Shown here piece by piece: positions 10,519 to 20,600 of a DNA stretch of 64,000 nucleotides. The notes beneath the pieces were generated by a model, which saw nothing but the letters and a program-made list of their open reading frames with translations, searched no databases and was not told the DNA's origin. The position numbers and the translations under genes are program-made. The stretch is taken from contig JAFGSJ010000065.1 in assembly GCA_016934675.1 (NCBI GenBank), forward strand, positions 43,301-107,300, read 5' to 3'. Source of the stretch: a bacterium. Its GTDB lineage: Bacteria; CSSED10-310; JAFGSJ01. Within the stretch, counting starts at the first letter, position 1, and every line of letters begins with the position of its first letter.

Positions 10519-10754
10519 CCGGTCCGGCCCCAACCCCGATTGTGCAGTTCAACCTCTTGGACAAAAAACCATAGGACTAAGTGGAGCTTAAAGAAAGACG
10601 ATTTTGTCCAATTTCATCAAAACCTGACAAATAGTGCAAGTAAAATATTCATTTTCCCCTCCTTGGCCCTCATTCCAACCCAGAGTAAATTGAGTTAAAC
10701 AGGAATTTTCCCAGAGCATGTATTTAAGATGACTCGATTTGGCCGACCTGTCCA

Positions 10755-10991
10755 TCAATTATCTCCTTTATTCAATAGAGCTTGAATTTTCAGGACCGAG
10801 GCCATCATTTTGATAAAGCCCCCCTGTTTTTCCATGCTGTCGCACAGGAGAATCATTTCTTCGTTTGTCAGTTCGGCCTGCCGTGAGAAACCAAGTTCGG
10901 TAGAGAGAGCATCGATCAGAGCATCCGCTTTTTCGATGCCCATACATTGGGCCAGTTTGTTCACTATCTCGTCTTTTGAAAATGTCGTCAT
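10755..10991 (-). CDS. Hypothetical small helical protein
   Basis: A 78-residue, mostly charged and probably all-helical protein that I do not recognise. It has no signal peptide or membrane segment. It lies about 100 bases downstream of the FIST gene and about 235 bases upstream of the GGDEF/EAL gene, all on the minus strand. Its size and helicity suggest a partner or adaptor of the FIST or cyclic-di-GMP protein, by position only. No clear Shine-Dalgarno site precedes ATG 10991, which lowers confidence in the start, but the composition (balanced charges, no low-complexity bias) looks like a real protein. Confidence 0.6.
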   Translation of the reverse strand: MTTFSKDEIVNKLAQCMGIEKADALIDALSTELGFSRQAELTNEEMILLCDSMEKQGGFIKMMASVLKIQALLNKGDN

Positions 10992-11089
10992 CAGTTAGTC
11001 AACCCATTCATCGTATCAAGACATTGGTCATTCTCTAAAATACTTATATAGAACGCTTATAAGAGAGATACTATATTTATTCTCACTTT

Positions 11090-12280
11090 TCAATCAGGAA
11101 TAAGAACAACCACGGTCGAAGTATTATGATAGCCACTGAGTTGGCCAGCGACCATACAGATTTCCCCGTAGGTTTCGAAGCCCAGGAGCGGAATGGGTCC
11201 AATAACGTTTTTGATTTGTTGGACTCCCTCATAAAATCGGTCGGCCAGGATGATCCGCCGACAGACACAGTCAAAGATAAGAGCCCCGGCCAGGCGTGTA
11301 TTGCCGATCGATTTCAACGCATTTTCAGCAGCGGCCCGAGCAGAGGCGATCTGTCGATCAATCGTGCTTTCCACGATCTTGAAGGTTGCACCGGTCGGTA
11401 TGGAGCAGGCAAAATTCAGGGAGCCGTCCTTATTCTTGGACAAGGGCACCCTGATCTTGTATTGCTGACCGGTTGACAGTCCTAATTCGTAACGGATCAG
11501 GAACTGTCCAATTGCGGAATCATCCTGAAGAGTATCGACATCGATCCCCCAGGAGGCAGCTTTTGCTCGAGCAACCTCAGTCCAGACCTCCCAGGCATTA
11601 CGACCATCAATTTCAAACAATACATTTTCTTCTGCTTTGGTAATGGTCAAAGCATCACTGAAGGGGACATGACCGTGTTGGAAACCGATCGCAATCGGTT
11701 TTTGCGAAGCAACCAGGCAAAGCCCGACGGAATCCTGGCTGACCTGATCATCGATAAAAACATAGCTGTCCTTGAATTGAAGATCATCTGCCGCGGACCC
11801 ACCGGCAAACCGGATGGTCGGTCCCAAGGCTATGGTCGCTGCCAGAACAGCTTCCTCGCCGCGGCCGACCAAGCCGTCATGCACCAGTAAAACTGTTTTA
11901 TGAGGAAAGCCATCGATCTGTTCAGGAAGCTGTGAGGTCGCCTGCTGCAGACATTCCAGGGCATTTGCCCGCAAATTGTGGCCCGTAGTGGTAAAAAACC
12001 GGTGGGTATCGGATGAGATCAAAGCCAAAGAGATACTTCGTTTATAATCCCTCTTTTCTGTGAACTCCCCGGCTGAAGAACAGCCGATGAGTGGAGCATT
12101 CCCGGTTCGGCGTCTGATCTCGGTCAGTATAGTCTGATAGTCATATCCGGCCGAAGCGAAAACAATCGCCAGAGAAACCGGTTTAGGTCCCAATCCCTTC
12201 AATGCTGATATCAAGGCCTGGTCAACTGCCTCGAATGTGGATTCGGCTTGACTTGCAGCAGTTACCATTAACGTAGACAT
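11090..12280 (-). CDS. FIST N/C domain sensory protein
   Basis: A 396-residue soluble protein with FIST_N (~20-215; APLIGCSSAGEF is typical) followed by FIST_C (~225-375; PLLGFETYGEI near the end). FIST domains occur in bacterial signal-transduction proteins and are thought to bind small ligands such as amino acids. They are often found beside or fused to kinases and cyclic-di-GMP enzymes, as here. ATG 12280 is chosen because AAGGAG lies seven bases before it; a GTG directly upstream is too close to that site. The gene is divergent from the 151-aa gene at 12451 and probably heads the minus-strand operon that leads to the GGDEF/EAL protein. Confidence 0.88.
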   Translation of the reverse strand: MSTLMVTAASQAESTFEAVDQALISALKGLGPKPVSLAIVFASAGYDYQTILTEIRRRTGNAPLIGCSSAGEFTEKRDYKRSISLALISSDTHRFFTTTGHNLRANALECLQQATSQLPEQIDGFPHKTVLLVHDGLVGRGEEAVLAATIALGPTIRFAGGSAADDLQFKDSYVFIDDQVSQDSVGLCLVASQKPIAIGFQHGHVPFSDALTITKAEENVLFEIDGRNAWEVWTEVARAKAASWGIDVDTLQDDSAIGQFLIRYELGLSTGQQYKIRVPLSKNKDGSLNFACSIPTGATFKIVESTIDRQIASARAAAENALKSIGNTRLAGALIFDCVCRRIILADRFYEGVQQIKNVIGPIPLLGFETYGEICMVAGQLSGYHNTSTVVVLIPD

Positions 12281-12328
12281 CACACTACTCCTTTATTACG
12301 AGTTCCTGTTTACCGTCCAACTCATACA

Positions 12329-12357
12329 TTGAAATTTGGACAATTTTACCATAATAC
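12329..12357 (+). promoter_or_regulatory. Predicted sigma70-type promoter for the 12451 gene
   Basis: TTGAAA (12329-12334) and TAATAC (12352-12357) are separated by 17 bases and lie about 95 bases before the 151-aa gene. The spacer contains GGACAATTTT. A similar string, TGAAATTGGACAA, occurs on the minus strand upstream of the GGDEF/EAL gene, so an operator may overlap this promoter. Confidence 0.4.
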
Positions 12358-12450
12358 TGTCCTCAGATAATTGTAGGAAAGAGTCATTCTCTCTTTCATT
12401 TCTTTTATCAACACTTTTTCATACTAGCAAGAAAAAAAATCAGGGGCAAC

Positions 12451-12906
12451 ATGATGCTTGAAAATGAAGACCTGTTCATTCAACATGAGAAACAAGGCTC
12501 CATTTTATCAGAACAGGAACTCGATTCATTGTTCAGTTTTTTGAGCCGGGAATTCAGTTTTTCAGTTGAAGGCGCCCTGGATTGGAGTTCGAGGCATTAT
12601 TCAAAGAAGTGGTATTTACCACGACGCGGACAATCCGGGTTGCAGCAGTTATTGTCAGAACTGCCCATCGACCATAAAACCACAGTCTCGGTCATGAGAT
12701 CGGATAAAGAAACCGTTTTTCATGATACAGCGAAAACTGTTTTTAGCCATATTCCCACGCTGATCAAGACAGACACCAATCTGGTCATTATACCCAATAG
12801 TTTACGTTGGATACTTGAAATCGGCGCAGACGACTATCTCTATTTCGATTTTCTGGTGCCCGGAGAAAAGGAATTTTGCGGGCTCTATGGGACATGCCCC
12901 TTGTAA
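12451..12906 (+). CDS. Hypothetical protein, 151 aa
   Basis: An unrecognised soluble protein of 151 residues, mixed alpha/beta in appearance, without signal peptide or membrane segment. The C-terminal part is rich in aromatic and acidic residues (DDYLYFDFLVPGE) and ends near a Cys pair (FCGLYGTC). It is transcribed divergently from the FIST gene and has a plausible promoter at 12329-12357. A weak AGGGG sits seven bases before the paired ATG codons at 12451/12454, so the exact start could be either. It converges with citF, with a 24-base gap. The divergent position suggests a link with the FIST/cyclic-di-GMP operon, but nothing in the protein shows a function. Confidence 0.65.
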   Translation: MMLENEDLFIQHEKQGSILSEQELDSLFSFLSREFSFSVEGALDWSSRHYSKKWYLPRRGQSGLQQLLSELPIDHKTTVSVMRSDKETVFHDTAKTVFSHIPTLIKTDTNLVIIPNSLRWILEIGADDYLYFDFLVPGEKEFCGLYGTCPL

Positions 12907-12930
12907 CAATGTTTTTTGGACTGAAACTCG

Positions 12931-14490
12931 TTAAACCAAGACCTGTCGCACCGAATCGATCACGGTGCCATCCACCCATTTGACCGCGGCCACTACTTTC
13001 TCACCAAGTTTGGGTGCTTCAGGCTTGCCACCGCATAAATCCTCGACCTCTTTCTTGAGGTCCTGGATTGATTTGAGAGGGAGACCGCTTCCGGATACCG
13101 CCTTGATCAGGTCCTGCCGCAACGGATTGATCGCAATGCCCCGTTCGGTCACGATCACATCGATCAACTCGCCCGGACCGCATAAGGTCGTGACTCGGTC
13201 CACAATGACCGGGATGCGGTCACGGAAAGAAGGTATTGGCAGAATGGTGCATTTGGAAAAGAGACAGTTCTGCCAACCACCGATCCCATGCAGTAATTTG
13301 CCATCGGAATGAGTGACCACATTGGCGTTGAAGTCGACATCGACCTCTGTCGCACCCAGGACCACACAATCCAGGATCGAGGCAAAATTGCCCTTGCCAT
13401 GAAAATTATAGCTGGTGAATGGACTGGTATTCACATGGTGAGGATTGTCGCGCATCGAGCGGACACCTTCGAGATCGAAGGTCTGACCGTCGAGAATATA
13501 GTCAGTTAAACCCTGTTCGAGCATTTCGACCAGGTATTGGGTCGAGCCTCCCCTGATAAAGCGGGCCTTGACCCCGTCATGCAACATGTGCTCCTTGAGA
13601 TAGATCGCGAATGCGAGGGCCGTCCCGCCTGCCCCGGCCTGAAACGAGAAGCCGTTCTTCATGATGCCTGCTTCACGCACGAAATTGGCCGTCAGCTCGG
13701 CGATCAAGAGCCGATCGGGACTCCGGGTCAACTGGGTCGTCCCGGATATGATTTTCTCCGGTTCACCGATCTTGTCCAGGACCACCACGTAATCGACATG
13801 ATTACCGTGAATCTGCCAGGGTATGCAGGGAAAATCGATCAGGTTGTCCGTAACCACGATGACCTTGTCCGCATATTGAGAATCTGCCAGGGCGAATCCG
13901 AGCAGGCCGCAGGCACTCGGCCCGGTCAGACCGTTGGCGTTGCCAAACGGGTCCGCCGTTGGGGCCGCGATGACCGCAATATCGATATGGACTTCACCAT
14001 CCTGGACGGCCTGGTAACGTCCACCATGTGAGCGCAGCACGCCTAAACCCCGCATCTTGCCGGTCGAGCAATAATCACCCAACGGACCATTCATGCTGCC
14101 TTCGATATGATGAATGACACCGCTCTCGAGATAATCGACCAATCGGGCATGACACGGGAACGAGGCGCTCGGGAACCACATCACGTCACGGACGCCCAGT
14201 TCCGCGACCGCATCGAACACCTGATTCGAGACCAGATCGCCATTCCGGAAATGATGATGTGACGATATGGTCATACCGTCGCGCAGCCCACAAAGATGCA
14301 GGGCTTCCTTCAAGGAACCCACTACCTTGTTGCCGTCAGCCGGATAATTGACACATGACGAAATCGGCGGAGCTGCCTTCCGACCAGTCGGCGCATACTG
14401 GTTAACTCCTTGAAAAGGGATGGCCGGTTTCCCGTTTATCTCTGTCGGGACCATGCGTCCCGCCACGTTCTCGATCATTTTTGTGCTCAC
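12931..14490 (-). CDS. citF: Citrate lyase alpha subunit (citrate CoA-transferase)
   Basis: A 519-residue protein of full family length. It matches CitF throughout, with the conserved N-terminal region (GMTISSHHHFRNGD), the CoA-transferase core (IHHIEGSMNGPLGDYCS, APTADPFGNANG) and a C-terminal ERGIAINP motif. CitF moves CoA between acetyl- and citryl-(ACP) forms in the citrate lyase complex, which normally also needs CitE (lyase) and CitD (acyl carrier). Neither is adjacent here, so this is an orphan copy. Either the partners are elsewhere or the enzyme works alone as a CoA-transferase. Start GTG 14490 follows GAGGAGG at normal spacing. The neighbours are secreted-protein and signalling genes with no metabolic link. 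Confidence 0.9.
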   Translation of the reverse strand: MSTKMIENVAGRMVPTEINGKPAIPFQGVNQYAPTGRKAAPPISSCVNYPADGNKVVGSLKEALHLCGLRDGMTISSHHHFRNGDLVSNQVFDAVAELGVRDVMWFPSASFPCHARLVDYLESGVIHHIEGSMNGPLGDYCSTGKMRGLGVLRSHGGRYQAVQDGEVHIDIAVIAAPTADPFGNANGLTGPSACGLLGFALADSQYADKVIVVTDNLIDFPCIPWQIHGNHVDYVVVLDKIGEPEKIISGTTQLTRSPDRLLIAELTANFVREAGIMKNGFSFQAGAGGTALAFAIYLKEHMLHDGVKARFIRGGSTQYLVEMLEQGLTDYILDGQTFDLEGVRSMRDNPHHVNTSPFTSYNFHGKGNFASILDCVVLGATEVDVDFNANVVTHSDGKLLHGIGGWQNCLFSKCTILPIPSFRDRIPVIVDRVTTLCGPGELIDVIVTERGIAINPLRQDLIKAVSGSGLPLKSIQDLKKEVEDLCGGKPEAPKLGEKVVAAVKWVDGTVIDSVRQVLV

Positions 14491-14640
14491 ACGCTACCTC
14501 CTCGGCACCAGTGGACCAGTATTAGCCACGGTCTATCCGCAGTCCTGTCTCATTGTACGTTACTATAAGTATAGTTGTTCTGTGCCTATATCTCTAGCAA
14601 GTACTTTCACTTTTTTCAATAACGCCGACAAAACTGGAGA

Positions 14641-17600
14641 TCAAGGCAGATAGGTATAGCCATCCTCGAGTGTGCCCTCCTGGTTGTTGGGATTGATCAC
14701 GGTCACATCGCAACTGCCTTGTGCGAGGGCCGGCGTGGTGCAGGTTAGCATGTATTCACTGACGACATTCACGTTTGTGGCATTGGTCCCGCAGAACGTG
14801 ACGGTGGCACCGGTCTGGAAATGCTGCCCATAGATGGTAACGTTATGCGTCATCAATTCAGTGCCTGAGGCCGGTACCACAGCACCGACGATGGGCGGTT
14901 GCGTATCGAGCTGGTAGTTCCATAGCTGGTAATAACAGGTCGTGCAGGGCGGATCGACGTCCTCGAACGATTTGGTGCTGTCGGGCAGGGCAGTCGAGAT
15001 CAGATCGCTCGGATCGAAAAACGGTGTATCCGAACGATAAACAAAGTAATACCCATCAATCTCGTCATTCACGCCGAATCCATCAGACCAACCGATCGTG
15101 TAGGTCCAATAGGTAGTATACACCTTGTCTACCTCGATGCTCAAATACAGATCATCTGACTTGTCCATGAATTTACGCCCGTTGTTATACTCGGAGCCGT
15201 CATTGTCACCGCCTCCGTCCGTGTCACCGTCACAGGGATCGGTATCATAACCGAATTCCTCGAGATTGGTCAAATAATCGTAATCAGGGTCCGCGTCTGC
15301 ATCGGAAACGCCACTGTCGAGGCAGAAATACAGGTCCTCGTACAGATCGGGCAGGCCGTCATCATCAGTGTCAGCCAGGACGATTTCATACGTCTGGGGA
15401 CCTTCCCAGGTTGAACCATACGGCACAGGCGGCTCGTCTCCATTCAGATCGGGACCGGTCAACGATACCAGGCCGATATTCCCGGCCGTATCCACCGCTT
15501 GCACAAAGTAGCGGATATTGCCCTTGAGTGTCAGGCTACCTTGCCAGTTACTCACATTCTCGGTCAGATCGAACGTGTCCCAGATCGAGGTCCGATAATC
15601 ATTATAGGTGATCAATACCCGATACACATCCGTATCATCACCGACCTCGACTTGAAATGAGGCAACCAGACCGTCAAGCGTATGGAAACCGCCAGGACCG
15701 GGGTCCGTTATACTAGGTGGGGTCACATCGCTCGAATTGGAATAATAAATCGTCATCTGCAGATCATTGAAGCGGACCTGGCTCGAGTCGTTCTCCTCCT
15801 CGAAGTAACCCGTATGCACGACCATGGTGGTGTAACCCGCTTCACCGACTGCTTTCTGGGCCGAACCGCCCGCAGTACCGTAGGAAACGTGAACACAGGG
15901 CGTGAAACCGCTGACCAACGGCAGAGGACCTTCGAGATAGCTCAACTCGGTCGCTTGCGGAACGCCGACGACCGGACCGAACGAGCTCTCGGCCATGTAT
16001 GATCCACCGCTGAAAGTGACCCCGTGAGCATTGGTGCCCGAAAGTTGCGAATCATAAACAAACTGCGGTTGGAGTGTATCACCGACCTCGTCCGAAGACC
16101 GACCGTTCAATTGATAATAATCCCCACTCGAGGTGCTGATCATCTGATATGTTGCTGGGCCGAAACTGAAGTTTAAATCGAGCTCGGTCATGCCTGGCGG
16201 TATCGCTTTGCTTTGCTCGGAGTTCCGAATGGTCTTGCTCAGGCAGATGCCCTCGGCGCAGCCCTGGTCTGGTTCGGCCGGTCCGGGCAGCGTCGCCCGA
16301 GCTGAGCTGTCCTTGGCCAGGTCCGTTACGATTAAAGTGTTGGGGATACCAAATAAAGTCAATTCGTGCGACACTTTCTCATCGAAAACATCGTAACGTT
16401 TGCCCTCGAGATAATACTGGCGTTTGGCTTGGGCCAGAACATTACCGATCGAAACCGAATCCACAGCCAGTATCTGGTTCGAAACATATTCCATCAATTT
16501 CTCAGTCAAACCTCGGCCATATCTGATCCCCCAACCGTAACCCGTATTGCCGATATAGGCCAGAGCACCCTTTACCAGGACCGTTTCGGGCAGGTCGAGC
16601 GGATTCGTATCAGTGGCCGGTACAGGCAGACCCGAATGACAGCCCGAACTGTAGACTACTGTTCCGGACAAGTTCTGGCCGGCATAGGAACCGGTCGTCA
16701 TCTCATTCGTGGTCAGCACGGACAGGTCTGAAGCAGCCCAGCCAAAGTGATGGGCGTGCGTCGAAATGACCCCCAGTTTGTGCGGTGGCGTCGAGAATAC
16801 CTGGTCGCCCAACGTGGTATACGTGTATCCGACATCGCCGCAATCCGCACTCTCCCCTGCCGGCGCATCCAGTAACCAGTCCGTGGTTTCCTGGGCAGCG
16901 AAGGATTGCCCGATAGCACAGGCCGAGTCATAGAAAAAGTCGAAACCGGTCACCAACACCTCGTCCGCGGCCTGAGTCAGATTGACCTGACCGTCCCGGG
17001 CCAGAAAGGTGTTGATTGTTCCCGCGATCTGGTCCGGCGTCTCGACCAATCGACCGATGGCCAGATCGTTCTGATAAACCCAATCATTACTGACCAGGTT
17101 CGAAGCTTCCGGTTCGAACTCGGTATAAAAATTATCCGTCAAAAAGTAGCCCGCAGCGATGGCAGAACCTACGGTCGTGCTCGTATTCAAACCGACCTCC
17201 CCGGGATAGAGTGACTCGGAATGAATACTGGTGCCATCAGTCATGCGATAAAAAGGAATCTGAACATCGTCCCCGACCAGGACCAGGTAACGGACATTGT
17301 TATAAACCGTAGTGATCTGCCCGTTCGAGGGATCGTACAGATAGTCCCAGATCGCCTGGGCCACGGCATTGGCCAGGCCCTGGTCCGTGGGTGCGGCATC
17401 CCACAGGCTGTAAGCATCATGAACTGCCGTGACTGAAGACAGATCACGCACTACGCCTGAGACCTTGTTATGATCAGCCAACTCCACGAGTTTCAGAGCC
17501 AAGGCGTCCCGGGCCGCGCTGCCATAGTGCCCCTCGATCCGGCCCGCATCCCACAAAATAAGCGTTCTCACCGCGGTTGTGGTTGGCTGAATGATATAAA

Positions 17601-20600
17601 AATTATTGTCCGACTCATCCGTGACGCAATTATTCGAGCTATCACAGACCTCGACCTGGATTTTGCACTCGGCCGAAGGAAAGGTCTGTCCGGCTGCCGC
17701 AGCTTCAGCCTGGGTCGGCATGATCCAGAGATAATTGGTATCATCAGGTTCCAACGAGCTTTCAATTGTCATAGACCAGGAGGTAATCGAACCGCTTTCA
17801 GCATTACCGGAACTGTCCACGACTTTCAGAGACCAATTCCCGGTCATATTGTTCCCGACAAATGTCGAAAGCGGCTGTTCCGGTTGAAATGAGCCGGTAA
17901 ATGGTGGGGTACCGCTTAGAATTGAGCTACTCGCTTGGTCATCGAAGATGGTATCTGTATAATTAGTCCCTGTAGAGCCATTATTGGCACTGAGTATGAT
18001 CTCGGTGCTATCGGGTCCGACCAGCGAGAGGATCAGATCACCGACCGCCGTATGAGCAATGTTGACTGTCACATTAAGATCAGAAATTGGACCACAGTCA
18101 GTCACGGTAAGAGTCGAGATCGTTTCACCCGGATCAGGTATGGCCAAGGGTGTATCAAGGGCAGTTGAAATCAACGGTTCAGTATCGACAATAGGTGTCC
18201 ACAGTATCCCGTCGGTCGTATACAGCAACCTGGTCCTGGTTAATCCGAAATTATCATCTGAATCCCAGACGATGAGATGGCTGACCCACTGGTCGACACT
18301 TTCCGAAAAGGTCCAGGACTCGCCCCCGTTCGGTGAAATCAACACTGCCGTCGGAGCTATTCCGTCGACTACATCGAGTGCCACGGTCTGGCTGTCACTC
18401 AGACCGAGAACGTCAGTTACAGTCAGCGTCAGAGTGTGCAGACCCGGCACAGCCAGTCCAAAATTTTCCAAATCCTCCTCGGGAATATCCCAAACCGGTG
18501 TCAGTAAATCGGGATTGTCCGGAAAACCATCTCCATCGAGGTCCCATTCGAACGTGGCCTGGTCCCACTGATCGTGATAGGGAATTGTCGCGTAGGGTAA
18601 CACATTACAACCGTCACCTGACAATTTCCCGATGCCGATATCATCGATCAACCACCCGAGATGATCGTTGAGCAGCATATCCTGATAAAATCCAAAGCGG
18701 ACAGAGAGTAAAGCCGTCGAGGTGTCGACAAAATCATTCAACTTGATACTGACCGACTGCCATGAGGAACAATCGTCATCAAGTTTGACCCCATTCGTTT
18801 CATATAACCAGTGACTGACATCGGTGGCCACTCGAGTCCAGGTTACTCCCCCGTCAACTGATATTTCCACGAAAGCGATATCATCCCCATCAGCTTTCAA
18901 TGAATCCGTATCGAGTAAATAGCGGAAGGTCAGATAGCTGTAACCTGTCGTCGGACCATCGGTAACAGAGACTGGATCAATTAAATTCAGCAATGACAGA
19001 TACGGTACACTGAGACCCGTGTCGTACGAGCAAATCGAGCTGTCACCACAGTACCAGGCTCTGGAATTCGAGTAGTAATCATGAATTCCGGAACAATCCT
19101 GATCATCAACGACATGCCAGTGTCCTGTGCTCGTCCACTGATCGAGACCCTCGACTTGATCCCACACATTACTTGTGCTGAGGGTATGCGTTAGCTGAAG
19201 CACCTCATCGGGAGGATCACTCAACGTGATCTGATCTAGGGCATTCACAATATCCGGTGCGGAAGTCGGATATGTATTGGGAAAGAACACTCCAAACGCT
19301 GAGGATGGATCACCACCCCAACTGATCATGCTGCTCCCGGTCCAGATAGAACGGTAAGTCGTAGCATTACTGAAGCCGGTCGGAGCATTTTCAGTCGGTG
19401 TCGCTAACCAGGTATTACGAGCAACATCGTATGATCCCCCCGTGTTCAAAAAATATCCATAAACCCCTTCTCGATGAAGACCACCCCACACGATCATTTC
19501 AGCTCCGGTCCAGAGCGCGGTGTGTCTTTCCCGAGCCTCGGGCGCAGCAGAACTGGGGAGAACGGTCCAGGATGGCGGATCGGGTCGATAGCACGCCCCG
19601 TCAGCATAATCAAATAAGGAGTCATCCTGCCCTCCCCAAATGATCATTTCAGTTCCTGTCCATACAGCCGAATGCAGGTTGCGCACCGAGGGCGTATTAG
19701 CATCCACCAGTAATGTCTGCCAATTACCAGATTCGGGATTATAACTACCCCCAGTATTCAATCGTGTGGCCCATAATCCGCCCCAGACAATCATTTCCGA
19801 GCCCGTCCAGATCGAACTGGTATAGACCCTCGGTTCAGGGGCATTCGCAACACTCAGAGTTGACCATGAGTCCGGAGTATACATTCCGCCAGTGTTGACC
19901 ATGGTTAGCGAATCAGGACCGGTATTACCTCCCCAGACGATCATCCCGTATGAATCGGCCCAGACCGCAGTATGTAAGTATCGGGCTGAGGGAGCATTGC
20001 TCAGGCTCGTGGCAGTCCAGGTGTTATTGGTCGGATTGTAACGCCCACCTGTATTGATCCCGTCTTCACAGCCGGGACAGGAACCGATTCCGCCCCAGAC
20101 AATCATTTCAGTTCCGCTCCAGACCGAGGTATGATACATTCGGACCTCGGGAGCGCCATCGGATGAGATCTCTTTCCAGAGATCGAGACCAGGATAATAG
20201 GCGAAGCCATCTTCGCAGCCATAACCACTATTATAGACACCGCCCCAGATGATCATTTCCGAGCCCGTCCAGGTCGCGGTGTATTCGCTGCGTGGAGTAA
20301 TGCCCTGATAATGCTCGATGCCGGCCCAACTGCCGGGGATATCTTGCAACCGGCCCCCATCACCCAGATTGATTGAGTCATCAAATCCGCCCCAGACAAT
20401 CATCTCGTCGCCGGCCCAGACAGTACAATGATGATGTCTGGCGCTGGGTGGCGTCCCATTCGTGTAAAACCACCAACCAGACTCACCGTACAACTCGTCA
20501 TACGGATTATAGCCATACGGAGTATTATCCACGGCAGCCGTGCCATCATACCCACCCCAGATATACATGAGAGTGCCGTTCCAGACCGCGGAATGATACA

